From Flammeovirgaceae bacterium UBA6059 (lineage in GTDB: Bacteria > Bacteroidota > Bacteroidia > Cytophagales > Cyclobacteriaceae), in NCBI GenBank assembly GCA_002435755.1, contig DIYH01000002.1, positions 474,764-538,763 on the forward strand: a stretch of 64,000 nucleotides of DNA, written 5' to 3'. Within the stretch, counting starts at the first letter, position 1. Every line of letters begins with the position of its first letter. Positions 1-8,965 of this stretch are shown here, in pieces. The translations under genes and the position numbers were made by a program. The notes beneath the pieces are model-generated. The model saw only the letters and a list, made by a program, of their open reading frames with translations. It did no database searches and was not told the origin of the DNA.

Positions 1-1172
1 AATGGTTGCTGATCACTGTGAAGTCCGGCCCTATTGACAAAGTCATTAGCGAATGTGGTATCAATAGCTTGAATCTTTTCACCCACAGCTCTAAAGAACT
101 CTTCTGCTTCCGCTCTGCCTCCACCACTCAGACCTCTTGGGTTAGTGCCTGCATCAAGGTTCATAACATATTTGATGTTGTCGAGGGTGCCAGCTTCTTT
201 GTTGGTACGGACATAGTCTCGCGAACCAAGCAATCCCTGTTCTTCACCCATCCACATAATAAACTCGATGGTACGTTTGGGCTTGATATCAAGCGCCTTG
301 AAAGTACGCGCGATATCAATGACGGAGAACGATCCGATACCATTATCTATGGCACCTGTGGCTAGATCCCAACTATCCAGATGACCACCCACAATGATTC
401 GTTCCTCTGGGTAATCTGTTCCTTCTATGGTGGCAATGACATTGCGTGCTCTGATGTTATCCGAGACGTTGGTCATCTCGATCTTAGCAGTAACTGTTTC
501 ACTCTTCAATCGCTCCTTTAGCGCAAAGCCATCTTCATAGCTTATGCATACCGCAGGGATAGGGATCAACTTACCTGTCACGGAAGCAGTACCCGTCAAT
601 AGCACACCGCCAGGCACCTGGTTAAAGATGATGAGTCCTATTGCACCATAGTCAGTAGCAAGTTTCGTCTTCTCAGACCTGTGCAGGTTTTTTGCATCCC
701 CGCTTTCCGGTAGGACGCTGATATAGCACATGGCAATCTTACCTTTAACTTGCTCTTTAGCCGCTTCAAAATCAGCCTCAAGGCCATTCCCTACATCGAC
801 GATCTCCGCCTCTACATTCGCTTCAACTGGAGAATGTGCAAGACTGATCACACTCATATCCGTCATTTGACCATCTGTATCACTTACCTGAAGACTGACC
901 TCTCCTCTCGTCCAGGTTTCTACTTCAAAGGGGTGATACTTTACGTTATCGTATCCATATGACTTGAACAGGTTGAATGTCTCTTCTTCGGCCATTTTGC
1001 CGTTAGGAGAGCCAGTAAGTCTATGGCCAATGGTCGACATGGACTTGGCCAGTGTTTCGTAGACTTTGGAATTAGACCTTACTTCCTGGTCTATTCGAGT
1101 GAGCATGTCCACTTCAGGAGCCGGGTTACAGGCTGCCACACATGCTATAAGGATGGTGATTATTCTCTTCAT
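1..1172 (-). CDS. M28 family metallopeptidase lipoprotein, 3' end cut by window edge
   Basis: The minus-strand frame is open from the ATG at 1172 to the window edge (about 390 residues, C-terminus missing). A hydrophobic N-terminus with cysteines at 11 and 15 looks like a lipoprotein signal, so a periplasmic or outer-membrane-anchored zinc peptidase is inferred. A PA-like insert occupies roughly residues 110-235. The M28 metal set is readable in order: His264 (GGHLDSWD), Asp276 (GAIDN), Glu310/Glu311 (MGEEQG), Asp340 (NLDAG) and His385 (LHSDQQ). The family comprises co-catalytic di-zinc aminopeptidases and carboxypeptidases, so peptide scavenging is likely; the exact specificity cannot be read. 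It is divergent from the lipoprotein gene at 1290. Confidence 0.9.
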   Translation of the reverse strand, partial: MKRIITILIACVAACNPAPEVDMLTRIDQEVRSNSKVYETLAKSMSTIGHRLTGSPNGKMAEEETFNLFKSYGYDNVKYHPFEVETWTRGEVSLQVSDTDGQMTDMSVISLAHSPVEANVEAEIVDVGNGLEADFEAAKEQVKGKIAMCYISVLPESGDAKNLHRSEKTKLATDYGAIGLIIFNQVPGGVLLTGTASVTGKLIPIPAVCISYEDGFALKERLKSETVTAKIEMTNVSDNIRARNVIATIEGTDYPEERIIVGGHLDSWDLATGAIDNGIGSFSVIDIARTFKALDIKPKRTIEFIMWMGEEQGLLGSRDYVRTNKEAGTLDNIKYVMNLDAGTNPRGLSGGGRAEAEEFFRAVGEKIQAIDTTFANDFVNRAGLHSDQQP

Positions 1173-1289
1173 AGTGTTTTGGTTAGCTAAGGCAAATTAG
1201 CAAAGCAACGTTTGGGACACAATATGATTTTACAAGTGGCAGTTCCAACTATTTTATAGTGTCTGTAGTCTTTATGAAAAGTCGAAACA

Positions 1290-2051
1290 ATGAGAAATCT
1301 TCTTATAATATTATTCATGCCATTATTACTTCTAGCCTGTGGAAAAGATGAGATCGTTGAACCACTTTTGAACAAGCCAATAGATTCATCTGAGGTTAAT
1401 GTAGTTTCTTCCCCAACGTTGCAGATCGATGAAGTCTTCTCGGATGAGTTCAACATCATATCCGCAACGCCGTATAAAGATCGTTTTGAGATAATCGTCG
1501 AGTATGGTGGTGGATGTGCAGATCACGAGTTTGAACTTACGTGGGATCAGGCTATTGCCGAATCTTTTCCTATGCAGACCTGGATGATATTATCTCACAA
1601 TGCAAATGAGGATGCTTGCAGGGCTTTGCTAACGGATACTTTGAGCATCAGCTATGCGAGCATCGATGGTTTTGATATCCAGGATATGATCCTACACCTG
1701 GAGAATGGTAGTAGTGATCAGGTAGTCACCATTGATTCTCGTATTATCCAACTGATGACCGAAGAGTGCGAACTGGAGGTGACTTTCGAAAAGGCGATAT
1801 GTGGCGTAGGCTTATGGCAGGGCCTTTGGCTTAAGCTACCACAAAATATTGGAGCATGGGAGCATGTCTGGCTTCAACCTGTCTTAGGCTCAGAGGAGCT
1901 TGCGCAGCTTAATCCCGTAGAAGGAGAAAGCGCGAGGATTAAGGTTAGGGGCAAGTTTGGCTACCAGTATCCTCTTGGCGAAAATGAGGCAATATGCCTG
2001 GCTCTACCTACAGGCCTTATCATGCCAGTTGAAGTTCTTTGTGTAGAGTAA
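1290..2051 (+). CDS. Uncharacterised lipoprotein
   Basis: 253 residues. It starts with a short basic N-terminus, a leucine-rich core and a clear lipobox (LLLLACGKD), so it should be lipidated and exported. The mature part has several cysteines (GGGCADHEF, EDACRA, EECELE, AICGVG, AICLAL, EVLCVE), possibly forming disulfides in the periplasm. I do not recognise a characterised family. It stands alone between the divergent peptidase gene and the convergent nfu gene, whose stop lies 14 bases beyond its own. Confidence 0.75.
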   Translation: MRNLLIILFMPLLLLACGKDEIVEPLLNKPIDSSEVNVVSSPTLQIDEVFSDEFNIISATPYKDRFEIIVEYGGGCADHEFELTWDQAIAESFPMQTWMILSHNANEDACRALLTDTLSISYASIDGFDIQDMILHLENGSSDQVVTIDSRIIQLMTEECELEVTFEKAICGVGLWQGLWLKLPQNIGAWEHVWLQPVLGSEELAQLNPVEGESARIKVRGKFGYQYPLGENEAICLALPTGLIMPVEVLCVE

Positions 2052-2077
2052 AAAAAAGAGGGAGCTAAACCCCCTCT
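2050..2077 (-). terminator. Rho-independent terminator of nfu
   Basis: Read on the minus strand, AGAGGG (2077-2072) pairs with CCCTCT (2062-2057) and is followed directly by a run of T. The nfu stop codon (2067-2065) lies in the loop, so the terminator begins inside the last codons of nfu. Confidence 0.75.
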
Positions 2078-2640
2078 GCTATTACTTCTTCTACTTCTGG
2101 TACCATCCGCTTGAGCAGGTTTTCAATGCCTGCTTTTAATGTGATCGTGGATGACGGGCAGCCACTGCAAGAACCCTGGAGCAATACTTTGACTTTGCCT
2201 TCATCGAAAGAGTGGAATGTGATGGCTCCACCATCCTGCTCTACAGCAGGGCGAATGTATTCATCAAGGATGCCCTTGATCTTCTTCTCGGCTTCCGTGT
2301 CGTTTTCATTGATCTCATTACGGCCGGCTATCTCATTAGTCAATAAAGGTTTATCAGCTTCAAGGTAATTCTTGATATGGTCCTTGAGTTCATATTTGAT
2401 CTCCTCCCATTCCTTAGACTCATCCTTCGTAATGGTCACAAAGTTGCTCATGTAGAATACCCTCTTAACATAGGGAAAATTGAACAATTCATGGGCTAGG
2501 GGAGCATTAGCCGCACTTTCCTGATCAGGAAAATCCTGGCTCACACCTTCCGGCATGAGCATGAAATTCACTACGAACTTGAGTGAGTTGGGGTTAGGAT
2601 TCGCTTCCAGATATATGTTGACAACTCTTGATTGGGTCAT
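2065..2640 (-). CDS. nfu: NifU-like (Nfu) iron-sulfur cluster carrier
   Basis: 191 residues, the usual length for a two-domain Nfu. An N-terminal Nfu_N domain (about 8-95) is followed by a NifU C-terminal domain (about 115-191) carrying Cys158-x-x-Cys161 in GSCSGCPSS. In the family, two such CxxC motifs in a dimer hold a [4Fe-4S] cluster and deliver it to client apoproteins in the cytoplasm. A good intrinsic terminator overlaps its stop codon. The gene appears monocistronic; no other Fe-S assembly gene is adjacent. Confidence 0.93.
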   Translation of the reverse strand: MTQSRVVNIYLEANPNPNSLKFVVNFMLMPEGVSQDFPDQESAANAPLAHELFNFPYVKRVFYMSNFVTITKDESKEWEEIKYELKDHIKNYLEADKPLLTNEIAGRNEINENDTEAEKKIKGILDEYIRPAVEQDGGAITFHSFDEGKVKVLLQGSCSGCPSSTITLKAGIENLLKRMVPEVEEVIAEGV

Positions 2641-2949
2641 GACATTGATTATTTAGAATCTATATAAATGCAAAACTGGCCCAATAGTTCAAATGTTCCT
2701 CATAAATATCTGAGGAATGGTGGTAATTACTTTCGCATAGCGCAAGTGTCTCACTTGTGCTATGCTTTACTACATTGGATTATTTGATTGCGTGCTTTAT
2801 GATTTGGGTTCGACAAGGACAACTTAGTAAAATTGACTACATATAGTCACAATCAAGATGCTTGCGCCAGCCGAGGGTATTCAATTTTCATTATGCTCGT
2901 TACTGCCGTATCACGGGACTAGGTTCCTCATGTCTGTGATGGGTCGTTC
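2641..2949. other. Intergenic region with one long hairpin
   Basis: About 309 bases without a convincing gene. It should hold the nfu promoter (minus strand), but I see no clean TAnnTTTG box. The one notable structure is the near-perfect palindrome at 2735-2765, listed separately. Confidence 0.6.
2735..2765. repeat. REP-like palindrome, 14-bp stem, 3-base loop
   Basis: Left arm 2735-2748 and right arm 2752-2765 are reverse complements at 13 of 14 positions; the one exception can form a G-U pair in RNA. The loop is TCT. There is no T-run on either side, so it is not a normal intrinsic terminator, and the arms are too long for a typical operator. It resembles a dispersed extragenic palindrome. 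I see no second copy in this window. Confidence 0.6.
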
Positions 2950-3186
2950 TCAAGGGAATGAATCATGTTTAATTTGGTAGTAGTAAGTTATTCCGAGTAC
3001 GACAAGTGATAAGGAGCCTATAATGAACAATACTATACCTAGGAATCTAAGCCAAAAGACTCCTAGACCTAGAACAGTGTTGTAATTATCTAACTCGTAT
3101 TTTTTCACATACAGTCTGATCACTATTCCGGTTATTAACATTGATAGGCAAGTTACCAGTCCATTTATATAGAAGTCATCAATCAT
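2950..3186 (-). CDS. Small two-helix membrane protein, unknown
   Basis: 78 residues with two clear transmembrane segments (about 8-27 and 45-68) separated by a short basic segment (RLYVKKYELD). An AGGAA-like sequence lies about 10 bases upstream of the ATG. No family is recognised. It is co-directional with, and downstream of, the two symporter genes, 72 bases after the nearer one, so it may be read through from them. Its small size makes the call moderate only. Confidence 0.5.
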   Translation of the reverse strand: MIDDFYINGLVTCLSMLITGIVIRLYVKKYELDNYNTVLGLGVFWLRFLGIVLFIIGSLSLVVLGITYYYQIKHDSFP

Positions 3187-3258
3187 TTGACTGATTTCCT
3201 GTTCTTTGTTTGTTCGTGATTTGGTTATGGTATCCTGACCTTCCTAAATCAAAGGAAG

Positions 3259-4674
3259 CTATTCAACATACTTCTGTAACTCCCCTTCAGACTTAGCAAT
3301 CAAAGTAGAAACTGTAGCATCACCAGATACATTGACCACAGTCCGGAACATGTCCAGTGGCCGGTCAATGGGGAAGATGATGGCGATCCAGGCCGGGTTG
3401 AGTCCAACAGACTGGAGTACTATGATCATCATGATCAAGCCAGCGCTAGGTACGGCCGCTGCACCGATAGAAGCCAATGAAGCAGTCATTACGATCACCA
3501 GCTGTTGTCCGATGGTCAAGTCGATCATATGAAGTTGCGCCATGAAAATCACCGCTACTGCCTGATGTAAGCTAGTTCCGTCCATGTTGACAGTAGCACC
3601 AATGGGTAATACAAAACTGGAAATGGAACGTGGTACGCCCATGTTGTCTTCGACACATTCCATGGTTACCGGTAGGGTGGCAGCACTAGAACTTGTTGAA
3701 AAGGCCAAGAACTGTGCAGGACTCATGTTTTTGAAGAATTCACGATAGGTAAGCTTCTTTACAAATGTGGTCACAATCAGTGGATAGAGCACAAACACTA
3801 CGAAAGCCAGCCCACCCACTAGTGTGATGGCATATGATCCAAGGCCAAGGAATAACTCAAAAACTTCTCCGGGAGTATCGGCCATCTTGGCAACAATACC
3901 TGCGAGCAGAGCAAAGACAAAAAACGGTGCGGCCTTCATGACCAGCTCTACCATTTTGAGGAACACCCCATTGATGCCTTGAATAAAGGCAATAACTGGT
4001 GTGGACTGTTCTTTTGGGATCAGCACTAGCGTGATACCAAAGAAGATGGCGAAGAAGATCACCTGGAGCATTAATTGATTGCTTGATATGGAAAGGATTA
4101 TATTCTCCGGCACCATATCTACGACGAACTTTAGTGGTGAAGCTTGTTTCTGAGCTTCAGCCGTACTCTGCATACGCTCAAGATTCTCACGCTCTGATTC
4201 GCTCATCTCGCGACCTTGCTGAGCTTCCGTGAGGTACTTTTGATATTGTGGGTCTGATAAGAATGATTGACCATCCTGTGACAGGCCCATATTGTTGTCT
4301 TCCAGCCAGATCTCATAGGAGAGACGGTTTTTGATACGCTGCTCCTCATCCATGTAGCTGCCTGGCTTGATGATGTTGACGAAGAGTAGGCCAACCGTAA
4401 CGGCCATTAACGTTGTGCCCATGTAAGCCAACAAGGTCTTGCCACCGAGTCGTCCAAGTTTAGACACATCACTCAAGCCTGCTACACCATTGATGATTGA
4501 GAATAATACCAATGGTACCGCAATGAACTTGAGCAGTCGGATGAAAATGGTACCGAAAGGATCAATCCAATCGATTGTAAATTCATTCCAGCCAAGAGAG
4601 CTGGAGATAAAGGCCCATATTACACCCAGCACAAGGCCGATCATGATTTTGACGTGTAGTGGCAAGTTTTTCAT
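3259..4674 (-). CDS. Dicarboxylate/amino acid:cation symporter (DAACS), long-loop form
   Basis: 471 residues of the GltP/DctA (SLC1-type) family: multiple membrane helices, the serine-rich hairpin motif AFSTSSSAATLPVTM and the helix-7/8 signature GATVNMDGTSL. Such carriers import acidic amino acids or C4-dicarboxylates with Na+ or H+ across the inner membrane. Residues about 110-178 form a long charged soluble insert between helices that is about 34 residues longer than in its neighbour. It is the second of a tandem pair, 41 bases after the paralogue, probably in one operon. Confidence 0.93.
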   Translation of the reverse strand: MKNLPLHVKIMIGLVLGVIWAFISSSLGWNEFTIDWIDPFGTIFIRLLKFIAVPLVLFSIINGVAGLSDVSKLGRLGGKTLLAYMGTTLMAVTVGLLFVNIIKPGSYMDEEQRIKNRLSYEIWLEDNNMGLSQDGQSFLSDPQYQKYLTEAQQGREMSESERENLERMQSTAEAQKQASPLKFVVDMVPENIILSISSNQLMLQVIFFAIFFGITLVLIPKEQSTPVIAFIQGINGVFLKMVELVMKAAPFFVFALLAGIVAKMADTPGEVFELFLGLGSYAITLVGGLAFVVFVLYPLIVTTFVKKLTYREFFKNMSPAQFLAFSTSSSAATLPVTMECVEDNMGVPRSISSFVLPIGATVNMDGTSLHQAVAVIFMAQLHMIDLTIGQQLVIVMTASLASIGAAAVPSAGLIMMIIVLQSVGLNPAWIAIIFPIDRPLDMFRTVVNVSGDATVSTLIAKSEGELQKYVE

Positions 4675-4715
4675 ATTGTTAATTAGCCAATTTCAGTTTT
4701 TTGATATTAGGTGGA

Positions 4716-6029
4716 TTATTCTCCTGAGTGCTCTGAAGCATAATCTGCATCGAGTGCATTCTCGGTAGAGGCCACCACTACAGATACCGAGGCATCTCCT
4801 GTGATATTAACCATAGTTCTGATCATATCCAGAATCCTCTCAGGCGCCATGATTAAAGCAATACCTGCTGTTGGGATGCCGACTGCTTCTAGTACTACCA
4901 CCAGCATTACCATCCCTGCGCCTGGCACCCCAGCTGTACCCACCGCAGCGAGTGTGGCTGTGAGTACTATTGTCAATTGTGCGCTTATCGATAGATCAAG
5001 TCCTAACGCTTGAGCGATAAACACCGCGGTGACCCCTTGATACAGACTCGTACCATTCATGTTGATGGTTGCGCCTAGCGGTAATACGAAACTCGAGACT
5101 TCCTCAGATACTCCAAGATTCTTTTCTACACGTTCCATGGTCACCGGTAGGGTAGCGGTACTCGAACTTGTACTGAAGCCCAGTAGCATCGCAGGGCGAA
5201 TACCTTTGAAGAAATCCAGGTATTTGATATTGGAGAAGAACTTGATGAGCAGTGGATAAACCAACATCATCATGATCAGCATACCAATGATGACAGTTAC
5301 AGCATACCATAGCAGTGCTAGCAGCAACTCCCAGGCTCGACTTGGATTGTCTCCTGCAATTTCTATGATCAATGAAGCCATTAAAGCGAATACGCCGTAA
5401 GGTGCAATGAGCATGATAAACTGAACAATCTTGATCACAACTTCATTGAAACCGTTGAAGAAATCCAGCACAGGTTTACCTTTCTCTTTTGGTACTTGAA
5501 GCAATGCCACACCTACAATCAATGCGAAAAACACGATTTGAAGCATTGCCCTGTTATTGGTGGCAGCTAACAAGATGTTATCCGGCACCATATTGACCAA
5601 TGGCTCTAGTGGCCCCTTAGGTTTGAGCTTTTCAGCAACGGAAATTTGCTGACCTGCATTGTCATCAAACTCGCTCATCAGTTCGGTGCGGGTATCTGCC
5701 GATAGGCGCTCACCAGGTTTCATGATTCCGACTAGGGCAAGACCTAAGGTGATCGAAATCACAGTGGTCAGTACGAAAATCCCAACCGTCTTACCACCCA
5801 TTCGCGATAGCTTGGAGATATCGCCGATGTTGGCAACACCAATGATCAATGATGCTAACACGAGAGGCATAGCGATCATCTTCAGTCCACGTATGAAGAT
5901 CGACCCAATCGGCTTAATGAAGTCAATAACCAAACCGGAAAGTGTGGGATTGGATAGAGAGACGATACCGAGGATCAATCCAAGCGTCATCCCTATCAGT
6001 ATTTTCACATGAAGAGGAAGATTTTTCAT
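4716..6029 (-). CDS. Dicarboxylate/amino acid:cation symporter (DAACS)
   Basis: 437 residues, usual family length. It shows the same motifs as its neighbour (GFSTSSSTATLPVTM and GATINMNGTSL) and an almost identical start (MKNLPLHVKI), so the two arose by tandem duplication. Predicted role is secondary import of glutamate, aspartate or C4-dicarboxylates. The NMNGTS in place of NMDGTS in the substrate region suggests that the two copies may differ in substrate or ion coupling; that is inference. aroC lies 26 bases upstream in the same direction. Confidence 0.93.
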   Translation of the reverse strand: MKNLPLHVKILIGMTLGLILGIVSLSNPTLSGLVIDFIKPIGSIFIRGLKMIAMPLVLASLIIGVANIGDISKLSRMGGKTVGIFVLTTVISITLGLALVGIMKPGERLSADTRTELMSEFDDNAGQQISVAEKLKPKGPLEPLVNMVPDNILLAATNNRAMLQIVFFALIVGVALLQVPKEKGKPVLDFFNGFNEVVIKIVQFIMLIAPYGVFALMASLIIEIAGDNPSRAWELLLALLWYAVTVIIGMLIMMMLVYPLLIKFFSNIKYLDFFKGIRPAMLLGFSTSSSTATLPVTMERVEKNLGVSEEVSSFVLPLGATINMNGTSLYQGVTAVFIAQALGLDLSISAQLTIVLTATLAAVGTAGVPGAGMVMLVVVLEAVGIPTAGIALIMAPERILDMIRTMVNITGDASVSVVVASTENALDADYASEHSGE

Positions 6030-6055
6030 ACCTGAAGCAAGAAGTAGTTAGGTTG

Positions 6056-7138
6056 TCAGCCTAGTAATTTATTTGTTCTGCTGATCAAAAGGAAATCAGC
6101 TATGACCAATGCTGCCATGGCTTCTACAATCGGCACGGCGCGGGGTACGACACAAGGATCGTGACGCCCCTTACCAGAAACGATGGTCTCATTACCCTCC
6201 TTGTCTACACTTGCCTGATCATCCATGATGGTGGCTACAGGCTTAAAGGCAACTCTGAAATAAATGTCTTCACCGTTCGAGATGCCGCCTTGGATCCCGC
6301 CAGAGTGGTTGGTGGTGGTTCTGACCTGATCTCCGTCCTTGACGAAAGCATCATTGTGCTGGGAGCCGTACATCGCTACACCGTCAAATCCACTTCCATA
6401 TTCAAAGCCTTTGACGGCATTGATGCTGAGCATTCCTTTGCCAAGGTCGGCGTGCAATTTGTCAAATACTGGCTCACCAAGCCCAGCAGGTGTGCCTTTG
6501 ATCACACAGCTTACCACACCGCCAATAGTGTCTCGATTCTTCCTGGTCTGATCGATCAATGTGATCATCTCCTCAGCCACCTTTGCGTCTGGGCATCTCA
6601 CGATATTGGATTCGGCATCCGCCAAATTCATTTCCTGGTAAGGTGTCTGAAGTCTCAGTGAACCCACCTGCGAGACATAGGCCTCAATGCTGATGCCCAA
6701 CTGCTTCAGCCACATTTTTGCGATAGCCCCAGCTGCAACTCGTGCTGCTGTCTCTCTGGCTGAGCTGCGTCCACCACCACGGTAATCGCGGTGACCGTAC
6801 TTGGTTTCATAGGTATAGTCGGCATGTGATGGTCGGAACTTATCAGCAATATGACTGTAATCCTTGCTGCGCTGATCTTCATTGAAGATGACCATCGAGA
6901 TGGGCATGCCTGTGCTCTGCTCTTCGAATACGCCGGAGAGGACTTCTACCTTATCTCCTTCCTTACGTTGTGTAGTGATCTTCGATTGGCCAGGTTTGCG
7001 CCGATCCATCTCGGACTGTATGAATTCCTCATCAATTTTGAGGCCTGCAGGACAGCCATCGATGATTACGCCGATTGCCTTGCCATGTGATTCCCCGTAA
7101 GTTGTGATTTTGAAAAGCTTCCCGAAGCTATTGCCCAT
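6056..7138 (-). CDS. aroC: Chorismate synthase
   Basis: 360 residues from the ATG at 7138, chosen because MGNSFGKLFKITTYGESHG is the canonical N-terminus; a longer frame to 7225 adds non-homologous residues inside batD. It catalyses the last shikimate step, EPSP to chorismate, with reduced FMN. Signatures visible: GESHGKAIGV, the YRGGGRSSARET loop and the RHDPCVVPRAVPIVEAM C-terminal motif. It starts 4 bases after the batD-like stop, so the two are probably co-transcribed, an unusual pairing of aromatic biosynthesis with an envelope gene. Confidence 0.97.
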   Translation of the reverse strand: MGNSFGKLFKITTYGESHGKAIGVIIDGCPAGLKIDEEFIQSEMDRRKPGQSKITTQRKEGDKVEVLSGVFEEQSTGMPISMVIFNEDQRSKDYSHIADKFRPSHADYTYETKYGHRDYRGGGRSSARETAARVAAGAIAKMWLKQLGISIEAYVSQVGSLRLQTPYQEMNLADAESNIVRCPDAKVAEEMITLIDQTRKNRDTIGGVVSCVIKGTPAGLGEPVFDKLHADLGKGMLSINAVKGFEYGSGFDGVAMYGSQHNDAFVKDGDQVRTTTNHSGGIQGGISNGEDIYFRVAFKPVATIMDDQASVDKEGNETIVSGKGRHDPCVVPRAVPIVEAMAALVIADFLLISRTNKLLG

Positions 7139-7142
7139 GCAA

Positions 7143-8597
7143 TTATTTTTTGAAAACGATAAAGGCTGTAGCCACGAACATAAGTAAAATGAGAATGTTG
7201 GCAAAGAGCTTGAAATAACCCTCATCGTTGCGACTGTTGAGCTTGTTGTCTTTGAGGTCGATCAGGTCGTAGAAGGAGCCCATGTCTGTGGCCAGAATAG
7301 ATTCGTTTTTCTTACTTTCACCGGTCACAGCCAATCTGATATCCGAACGAAGCGTGTCGTAGTTATCAATAGATGGATTGAAAAACACCCAAGAGAAATA
7401 ATCACTCAACCTATACTCACCGGGTTCATTGGGGATACCATAATAGTTGAATGTCTTGGTACCACGAACCCGGCCATTGGAGCGCATAATGTCCTGTTGC
7501 ACGTTAGGTGGATAAAAATCGAAATCGCTTGATTGGTCTATCTCAGGTTTATTGATCGATGAGATGTTGCCCTCGCCTTGCACCTGGAATGAGTAGTTGA
7601 AGCTCTCACCGGTTCTCAACTGTTCAGTGGAGATATTTTCACGCAACCTGTAGTTACCTACCGCCACGGACTCTCGCAATGGATGGGCAGGCAGGTCTAC
7701 TACTCGCACGGATTTGGGCCTGGAATAAAAAGTCTCAAAATCTTCTTTCTTGTTTTGTCCAAAGAAGCTAGGATTTTTGGCTACCTGATACTTGATGAGC
7801 TCCAATCCAACCGATGGAAAGGAAATATCATCGCTATTGAGTGGATAGTAGGTGGCCTGAAATATCTTATACTGGCTGTAACGCTTACCTCCTAGTTGAA
7901 CAGATTCACCGTTGATATTGTCGATGTTAAAGTTCTCTTCCCAGCAATTGGCGGGCTTGATGTCCTTTATAATATCTGTGATTTGGCGACCCAACTCATA
8001 AAAGCGCATGTCTGCCCGATTGCTCTCCGAGACATAAAAGGCTAGTGTGAGTGTAAATCCCTCTCCCTGATACACTTCATCCTTGTCAGTGGTTAAGGCC
8101 AGAAAGGCATCAGCTTCTACATCTACATATTCCTTAGGTGTATTTTGCCTACCGAAGAAATCCTGAAATGGGTCTGAACTAAATGGGTCGTAGCGTTGCT
8201 GCCTGCGCTGTGTGGGAGGACCTACTACAATTCTTTTTCCCGGACTATTCACTTTCTGGCCGTTGACCGTAATAGTGAATGGTTGCAGCGTATAATTGCC
8301 CTCTTTTAAAGGCAAATAATTCTGTGTGATGCTTTGCGATGAAGATACTCTACCGTTTACAAAGTTGGTAGAAGAAGAGGAAGACGTACCTCTTTTGGCA
8401 AACCCTTCAATATCCGGAAATCCGTTGTAGCTCTCTAACCGATCATTTTGAATGGTGATAGTGATCGTAAACTGCTGATTGGCCGCAATTTGGTCGGGTC
8501 CAAGGTCAATTTTGACATCCTGCGCGTTTAATTGAAACCCAAAAAAAACGATACACGTTAAAGACCTAAGAATTACATTTGCAAACGATTGTTTCAT
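7143..8597 (-). CDS. BatD-like membrane-anchored periplasmic protein
   Basis: 484 residues. It has a signal peptide (cleavage near LNAQ, residue 26), repeated beta-rich Ig-like segments (EVYQGEGFTLTLAFYV, GESFNYSFQVQGEGNI) and one C-terminal helix (about 460-480) ending in FKK. This is the architecture of BatD/oxygen-tolerance proteins, usually found with BatA, BatB, BatC/E and MoxR-type ATPases. None of these is nearby; instead aroC follows. It is somewhat shorter than many BatD proteins. Its biochemical role is not known. Confidence 0.8.
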   Translation of the reverse strand: MKQSFANVILRSLTCIVFFGFQLNAQDVKIDLGPDQIAANQQFTITITIQNDRLESYNGFPDIEGFAKRGTSSSSSTNFVNGRVSSSQSITQNYLPLKEGNYTLQPFTITVNGQKVNSPGKRIVVGPPTQRRQQRYDPFSSDPFQDFFGRQNTPKEYVDVEADAFLALTTDKDEVYQGEGFTLTLAFYVSESNRADMRFYELGRQITDIIKDIKPANCWEENFNIDNINGESVQLGGKRYSQYKIFQATYYPLNSDDISFPSVGLELIKYQVAKNPSFFGQNKKEDFETFYSRPKSVRVVDLPAHPLRESVAVGNYRLRENISTEQLRTGESFNYSFQVQGEGNISSINKPEIDQSSDFDFYPPNVQQDIMRSNGRVRGTKTFNYYGIPNEPGEYRLSDYFSWVFFNPSIDNYDTLRSDIRLAVTGESKKNESILATDMGSFYDLIDLKDNKLNSRNDEGYFKLFANILILLMFVATAFIVFKK

Positions 8598-8729
8598 ACG
8601 GTTAAGCCGTTTTTCGTTCTTTGAACCATTGCAAAATTATTGGGATTTGTTTAATTTATATGGCCCAATAATTATACATGCTTTACGTTGTGTATAGACT
8701 TATGTTTAACCGTCAAATCTAAATCTGTT

Positions 8730-8921
8730 ATGTTAGAATACTTTAAGACTATTCTGAGTAAAGTTAGCTTTGACATAGTTCTTTTTGAGAAAGAACTGAG
8801 AAAAGCGATTCGAGCGCTGGTTGCTCGAGATTTGATTCAGCTCAAAGACTGGTGTTATCGCCAGTTTGGGAGTAAGTACCTTACCATACTAGATAAAAAC
8901 TTTAATGCGGTTGCCGCTTAA
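8730..8921 (+). CDS. Small conserved-looking acidic/basic helical protein
   Basis: 63 residues from the ATG at 8730 (MLEYFKTIL). The frame extends up to 8688, but the upstream 14 residues look like leader sequence. It is helical and charged (ELRKAIRALVARDLIQLKDWCYRQFG), with a single Trp and Cys and no membrane segment. I recall similar very short proteins in Cytophagales but no function. It is followed 20 bases later by a strong bidirectional terminator, which supports its being a real transcription unit. Confidence 0.65.
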   Translation: MLEYFKTILSKVSFDIVLFEKELRKAIRALVARDLIQLKDWCYRQFGSKYLTILDKNFNAVAA

Positions 8922-8940
8922 GGCGACATTAACCCAAAGA

Positions 8941-8962
8941 AAAAGCCCCGGAAGGGGCTTTT
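8941..8962. terminator. Bidirectional intrinsic terminator
   Basis: AAAAGCCCC-GGAA-GGGGCTTTT: a perfect stem with A-run before and T-run after, so it can end the small + strand gene (stop 8921) and the minus-strand ligase (stop 8966). It closes the accessory locus that runs from about 21.4 kb down to here. Confidence 0.9.
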
Positions 8963-8965
8963 CTA

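Noticed and set aside
3240..3258. Six-base-pair hairpin after the DAACS stop
   Set aside because: The stem is short and no T-run follows on the minus strand, so terminator function is not supported.
7139..7225. N-terminal extension of aroC
   Set aside because: The residues are not homologous to chorismate synthase and overlap batD; MGNSFGK at 7138 is canonical.
8730..8921. Possible toxin or leader peptide interpretation of the 63-residue gene
   Set aside because: No partner gene and no sign of attenuation or ribosome-stalling motif; kept as an unknown protein.
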